Assembly (NCBI GenBank): GCA_046481785.1
Contig: JAWOJF010000285.1
Location: forward strand, 1-9,878
Origin: JAWOJF01 sp046481785
GTDB taxonomy: Bacteria; Bacteroidota; Ignavibacteria; Ignavibacteriales; Ignavibacteriaceae
Length of the DNA: 9,878 bases
Direction: 5' to 3'
The notes beneath the pieces are model-generated. The model was not told the origin of the DNA. It made no database searches and worked only from the letters and a program-made list of their open reading frames with translations. Positions within the stretch are counted from its first letter, which is position 1, and each line of letters begins with the position of its first letter. Shown here one piece after another: positions 6,925 through 9,878 of the stretch. Made by a program: the position numbers and the translations under genes.

Positions 6925-6996
6925 GCCTACTGCTTACTGCAATTGCTTGCTGCTTACTGCAATTGCCTGGATGCCTACTGCCAACTTGCCTACTGG
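6925..6996. repeat. Low-complexity CCTACTGC / CTTACTGC repeat block
   Basis: Two imperfect 20-bp copies (6931-6950 and 6951-6970) share TGCTTACTGCAATTGC exactly. TGCCTACTG words flank them at 6924-6932, 6972-6980 and 6988-6996, separated by CAACT-type spacers. An open frame across it (6943-7137) has skewed amino-acid content and overlaps the response-regulator start, so it is not taken as a gene. The block looks like an intergenic repeat typical of AT-rich Bacteroidota/Ignavibacteria genomes. Confidence 0.75.
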
Positions 6997-7045
6997 GTTA
7001 TTTGCCCTCTCTTAAAATCTAATTTTCATTATTTATTACTCCACC

Positions 7046-7075
7046 GTGACAATTTTGTGATAATTTGCCTATATT
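7046..7075 (+). promoter_or_regulatory. Candidate sigma-70-like promoter for the two-component operon
   Basis: GTGACA (7046-7051) and TATATT (7070-7075) each match the housekeeping -35 and -10 boxes at five of six positions, with an 18-bp spacer. Transcription would begin near 7082, leaving a leader of about 27 nt that holds AAAGGA (7098-7103) before the ATG at 7109. The position is right for the response-regulator/kinase pair. AT-rich DNA gives chance matches, and promoter boxes may differ in this phylum. Confidence 0.4.
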
Positions 7076-7108
7076 TTTACAAGACCAAATCTCAAACAAA
7101 GGAAAACA

Positions 7109-7810
7109 ATGAAAAATGTTCTCGTAGTAGAGGATGATTCGGCTATTTCCGATCTTCTTGAAATACACCTTAAAGATCTTAGCTGCACTGTAACAAAAGC
7201 TTACGATGGTGAAAAGGGTCTGGAGTTTGCTTTATCCAACCCTTATGACCTGATTGTACTTGATATAATGCTGCCCAAAGCAGACGGGCTTGAAATTCTA
7301 AAGGAAATAAGGAAGAAGGAGAACTATACGCCCGTTATGATGCTTACTTCAAAATCAGAGGAGTTTGATAAGGTGCTGGGGCTTGAATTCGGTGCAGATG
7401 ATTATCTTACAAAACCTTTCGCAATCAGAGAATTTATTGCCCGGGTAAAAGCTATCTTCAGAAGAATACAGGCAATACAAAAAGAAGCAAATAACGAATC
7501 AGATATAAATATAGGCGGACTTGTTATTGAAGTTTCCAAACGCCGTGTTATACTGGATGGTGAAAGAATTGAACTTACACCAAAAGAGTTTGATCTTCTT
7601 CATTTACTTGCTGCGCATCCGGGAAAAACATATACACGCGAGCAGCTTCTTAGTACTCTCTGGGGATACCAGTACAGCGGATATGAGCACACTGTGAATT
7701 CACACATAAACAGATTGAGAAGTAAAATAGAAAATGATCTTTCCAATCCAAAATATATTTTAACTTCATGGGGTGTAGGCTACAGGTTTAATGATGTGGA
7801 AAATTTATAA
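7109..7810 (+). CDS. OmpR/PhoB-family response regulator
   Basis: A 233-residue cytoplasmic transcription factor of standard family length. The receiver domain (1-120) has the acidic pair D9/D10, phospho-acceptor D52 in VLDIMLP, T80 in MMLTSK and K102 in LTKPF, all intact. The output domain (about 131-230) is a winged helix with LTPKEFDLLHLLA (156-168), the recognition-helix region VNSHINRLRSKIE (196-208) and the closing GVGYRF (222-227). Its partner kinase follows after 18 bp. Phosphorylation at D52 by that kinase should alter DNA binding. The start has AAAGGA 5 nt upstream. The regulated genes are not evident in the window; the upstream TPR and lipoprotein genes are possible but unproven targets. 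Confidence 0.95.
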   Translation: MKNVLVVEDDSAISDLLEIHLKDLSCTVTKAYDGEKGLEFALSNPYDLIVLDIMLPKADGLEILKEIRKKENYTPVMMLTSKSEEFDKVLGLEFGADDYLTKPFAIREFIARVKAIFRRIQAIQKEANNESDINIGGLVIEVSKRRVILDGERIELTPKEFDLLHLLAAHPGKTYTREQLLSTLWGYQYSGYEHTVNSHINRLRSKIENDLSNPKYILTSWGVGYRFNDVENL

Positions 7811-7828
7811 CATGATAATTGCAGGCAG

Positions 7829-9349
7829 ATGATGGAGACAAACAATAAACCAAAAAGAAAATTCTTCCACAGTCTTTTCTGGAAGATTGGCGGAGCTTTT
7901 CTTGCAGTGCTTATAATATTAGGGTTGATCTACGTATATATATCCGCTTTTACTGCAGAGATGTATTTCCAGGAGGCAAACCAGAAACTTAATGCAGAAG
8001 TTGCTGCACATATTGCAGGCGAAACCAGGTTTTTTATTGATGGAAAAGTAAATGATGAAACGATAAAATCAATATTTCATAATGTAATGGTGGTTAATCC
8101 CAGTATTGAGGTATATCTTCTTGATACTAAGGGGAATATCCTTATGTATTACGCACCCGATAAAATAATTAAATTAAAAAGAGTACCGTTGGAACCGATC
8201 CATGAATTTATAGCCGATGGCGGAGATTCTTTTGTTATGGGTGCTGATCCCAAAAAAGAACATGGCGAGAAGACCTTTTCTGCTGCTAAAGTTTTTGAGG
8301 ATGGTATTTTCCGCGGGTATATTTATGTTATACTTGGCGGTGAGGATTATGAGCATGCATCCCAGTTTGTATTCGGCAGTTATATTTTAAGACTAGGTTT
8401 CAGGTCTATGTTAATAAGTATTATTGCTGCTGCACTTATTGGCCTGGCTGCCCTTGCTTTTATTATAAGAAATATAAGAAAAATTGTTTCTGTAACAAGA
8501 AGATTTAAAAATGGTGATCTTAATGCCAGGATAAATCTGAAAAGCAAAAGCGAGTTAAGTGAATTTGCAGATTCTTTTAATGAAATGGCAGATACAATTG
8601 TAAGTAATATTGAAGAAATGAAAACAATGGATAACCTGCGCCGGGAGCTTGTTGCAAACGTTTCGCATGATCTTCGTACTCCGCTTGCAACTATACAGGG
8701 TTACGTTGAAACTATTCTGATCAAGACGGAATCTCTGTCGGATGAGGATAGAAAAAAATATTTGCAGACAATCCTAAGCAGTACTGAAAGATTAAAGAAA
8801 CTTGTTACTGAGCTGTTTGAGCTCTCAAAACTGGAAGCAAGACAGACAAGGCCTAAACCGGAGCCATTTTCTATAGCTGAACTTATTCAGGATGTTCAGC
8901 AAAAAAATCTTATTATTGCTGAAGCCAAAAACATAAAGCTGCAGCTTGATTTTTCTTATGATCTGCCTATGGCTTATGCCGATATTGGAATGATTGAAAA
9001 AGTGTTGCAGAATCTGATTGAAAATGCTCTTAAATTCACTCCTGCTTCCGGAGTTGTTAATATAAGTCTTAAGCATGAAAAAGATAATATTCTTATTAAA
9101 GTAGCTGACAGCGGTAGAGGAATAAAAAAAGATGACCTGCCTTTTATTTTCGACAGGTATCATCAGGGATCAAGGGTTAAGATGAAAGACAATGAGGGAC
9201 TGGGACTCGGACTGGCAATAGTTAAAAAGATATTGGAAGTACATCAGATAAATATTTCTGTTGAAAGTGATGAAGGGAAGGGGACGTCATTTTCATTCAT
9301 AATACCTTCGTATAAAAGCAGTGTCAAAAGACAGACGCAATTAAATTAA
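7829..9349 (+). CDS. Membrane sensor histidine kinase (HAMP-HisKA-HATPase)
   Basis: A 506-residue inner-membrane kinase. A basic N-terminus precedes transmembrane helix 1 (about 18-39). A periplasmic sensor of about 150 residues follows, with a PAS/Cache-like look (IEVYLLDTKGNIL 93-105; GYIYVILGGE 163-172). Transmembrane helix 2 spans about 192-214, then HAMP at 215-265. The dimerisation domain carries NVSHDLRTPL (277-286) with phospho-acceptor H280. The ATPase domain has the N box NLIENALKF (395-403), DSGRGI (427-432), FIFDRY (439-444) and GLGLGL (457-462), so it should be active. Two ATGs lie in tandem (7829, 7832) with only a weak AGGCAG ahead. Coupling to the response regulator, 18 bp upstream, may aid translation. 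The signal is unknown; the sensor lacks obvious metal or heme motifs. Confidence 0.94.
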   Translation: MMETNNKPKRKFFHSLFWKIGGAFLAVLIILGLIYVYISAFTAEMYFQEANQKLNAEVAAHIAGETRFFIDGKVNDETIKSIFHNVMVVNPSIEVYLLDTKGNILMYYAPDKIIKLKRVPLEPIHEFIADGGDSFVMGADPKKEHGEKTFSAAKVFEDGIFRGYIYVILGGEDYEHASQFVFGSYILRLGFRSMLISIIAAALIGLAALAFIIRNIRKIVSVTRRFKNGDLNARINLKSKSELSEFADSFNEMADTIVSNIEEMKTMDNLRRELVANVSHDLRTPLATIQGYVETILIKTESLSDEDRKKYLQTILSSTERLKKLVTELFELSKLEARQTRPKPEPFSIAELIQDVQQKNLIIAEAKNIKLQLDFSYDLPMAYADIGMIEKVLQNLIENALKFTPASGVVNISLKHEKDNILIKVADSGRGIKKDDLPFIFDRYHQGSRVKMKDNEGLGLGLAIVKKILEVHQINISVESDEGKGTSFSFIIPSYKSSVKRQTQLN

Positions 9350-9415
9350 CTTTCTGCAATTGCAATACCAAATCTAAAATTCTAAATTTCAGTTGTAAAT
9401 AATAAAGAGACTATC

Positions 9416-9715
9416 ATGATTCAAAAAATAAAATGGTTTGAACGGAAATTTAATTATGATTTCCCTGTTCAGATGTTTCCGGTAATAATCGAAAGATTAA
9501 GAGGCACTCCCGCCAGACTGGAAGAAATATTAAACTCTCTTCCTAAAGAAATACTTACAAAAAAAGAGGGTGATGAATGGTCAATACAGGAACAGGCAGG
9601 GCATCTTCTTGATCTTGATGAATTACATGCCGGGAGATTTGAAGATTATAAAAATGGCTTACCTCAGTTGCGTGCTGCTGATCTTCAAAACAGGAAAACC
9701 AATCGGCCTTTTTGA
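9416..9715 (+). pseudogene. DinB-family protein, truncated after its N-terminal half
   Basis: Ninety-nine residues match the start of DinB_2-like four-helix-bundle proteins: RLRGTPARLEEILNSL (28-42), then DEWSIQEQAGHLLDLDEL (53-70) with H63 as the first expected metal ligand, then RAADLQNRKTN (86-96). Family members run to about 160-175 residues and carry two more metal-binding histidines near the C-terminus. Here the similarity stops at RKTN and a TGA follows three residues later. Downstream bases do not resume DinB in any frame but encode a toxin-like sequence instead. The remnant lacks the metal site and is probably non-functional. AAAGAGA precedes the ATG. Members of this family have varied or unknown thiol-transferase-like roles, so no reaction is assigned. 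Confidence 0.7.
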
Positions 9716-9878
9716 AAGCAAATACCGTGAACATTTTGCTTGAGCTGCAAGAAGGCGATTCGGAGATTATGGCTATTCATCCGGGGAAATTACTCAAGAT
9801 AAAACTGGAGGTTGACACCTATCCTCCGTGTCGGTTTGCTGTAGAGTCGAAATATCTTTTACACCCAATTCCCTTTGC
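9682..9878 (+). pseudogene. Partial AbiEii/AbiGii-type nucleotidyltransferase, N-terminus missing, runs off the window
   Basis: After a TGA at 9679-9681 this frame, +2 relative to the DinB gene, stays open for 65 codons to the window end. It reads QENQSAFLKANTVNILLEL, then LLKIKLEVDTYPPCRFAVES and KYLLHPIPF. The SAFLKxNT, KIKLEVDTxPP and YLLxPIPF words are those I associate with the middle of AbiEii/AbiGii-family toxins, the nucleotidyltransferases of type IV toxin-antitoxin systems. The N-terminal part with the catalytic GS and DxD motifs is absent and occupied by DinB sequence. No ATG or ribosome site lies near its beginning; the first ATG is internal (9769). No AbiEi-like antitoxin is visible upstream. 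The family call is from memory of conserved words, not a search. The C-terminus may continue beyond the window. Confidence 0.65.

Noticed and set aside
6943..7137. Open frame of 64 codons ahead of the response regulator
   Set aside because: It lies in the CTACTGC repeat block, has biased C/Y/L composition and overlaps the well-supported response-regulator start.
8825..9163. Minus-strand open frame of 112 codons inside the histidine kinase
   Set aside because: It is the antisense shadow of the HisKA/HATPase region, with no recognisable domain and no start signals.
9640..9742. Frame +1 reading (KTGKPIGLFESKYREHFA) over the DinB breakpoint as a DinB frameshift continuation
   Set aside because: It does not resemble the DinB C-terminus, lacks the expected histidines and stops at TGA; the toxin-like frame explains the sequence better.

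Overview
The window is AT-rich, densely packed bacterial DNA with every recognisable gene on the + strand. Short intergenic gaps carry GC-rich CCTGCC/GGCAGG repeats and CCTACTGCC-type low-complexity repeats. That repeat style, a Rv2258c-like methyltransferase, a TPR protein of the kind common in the FCB group, and a sensor kinase with a familiar Bacteroidota-like sensor domain suggest Ignavibacteria/Bacteroidota. This assignment is an inference from style and was not tested by phylogeny.

Layout. Positions 1-194 form a near-complete palindrome: 68-bp perfect arms around a core of 15-19 bp GC-rich tandem repeats. The palindrome runs through the start codon of pyrB, so it may be an assembly fold-back at a contig end. 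pyrB and pyrC (188-2425) form a two-gene de novo pyrimidine unit encoding aspartate carbamoyltransferase and class I dihydroorotase. A 217-bp gap with nested inverted repeats leads to an AraC-family regulator (2643-3521). Next is a winged-helix plus SAM-methyltransferase protein (3636-4712), closed by a clear hairpin terminator (4752-4790).

A lipoprotein with a ZU5-like region (4980-5573) and a cytoplasmic protein of seven gap-free 40-residue TPR units (5611-6831) lie 37 bp apart and probably share a transcript. A 277-bp repeat-bearing gap with a candidate promoter precedes a two-component system: an OmpR/PhoB-type response regulator (7109-7810) and its membrane histidine kinase (7829-9349).

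The right end is a broken locus. A DinB-like gene (9416-9715) loses its C-terminal half. From about 9691, in another reading frame, the sequence encodes the middle of an AbiEii/AbiGii-type nucleotidyltransferase toxin without its N-terminus, and this runs off the window. It is either a real deletion/recombination scar or a chimeric join.

I see no tRNA, rRNA, CRISPR array, complete transposase or phage gene. Most of the window is housekeeping and ordinary signalling. The points that merit a second look are the two window-end anomalies, the nested inverted repeats at 2433-2541, and the lipoprotein/TPR pair.
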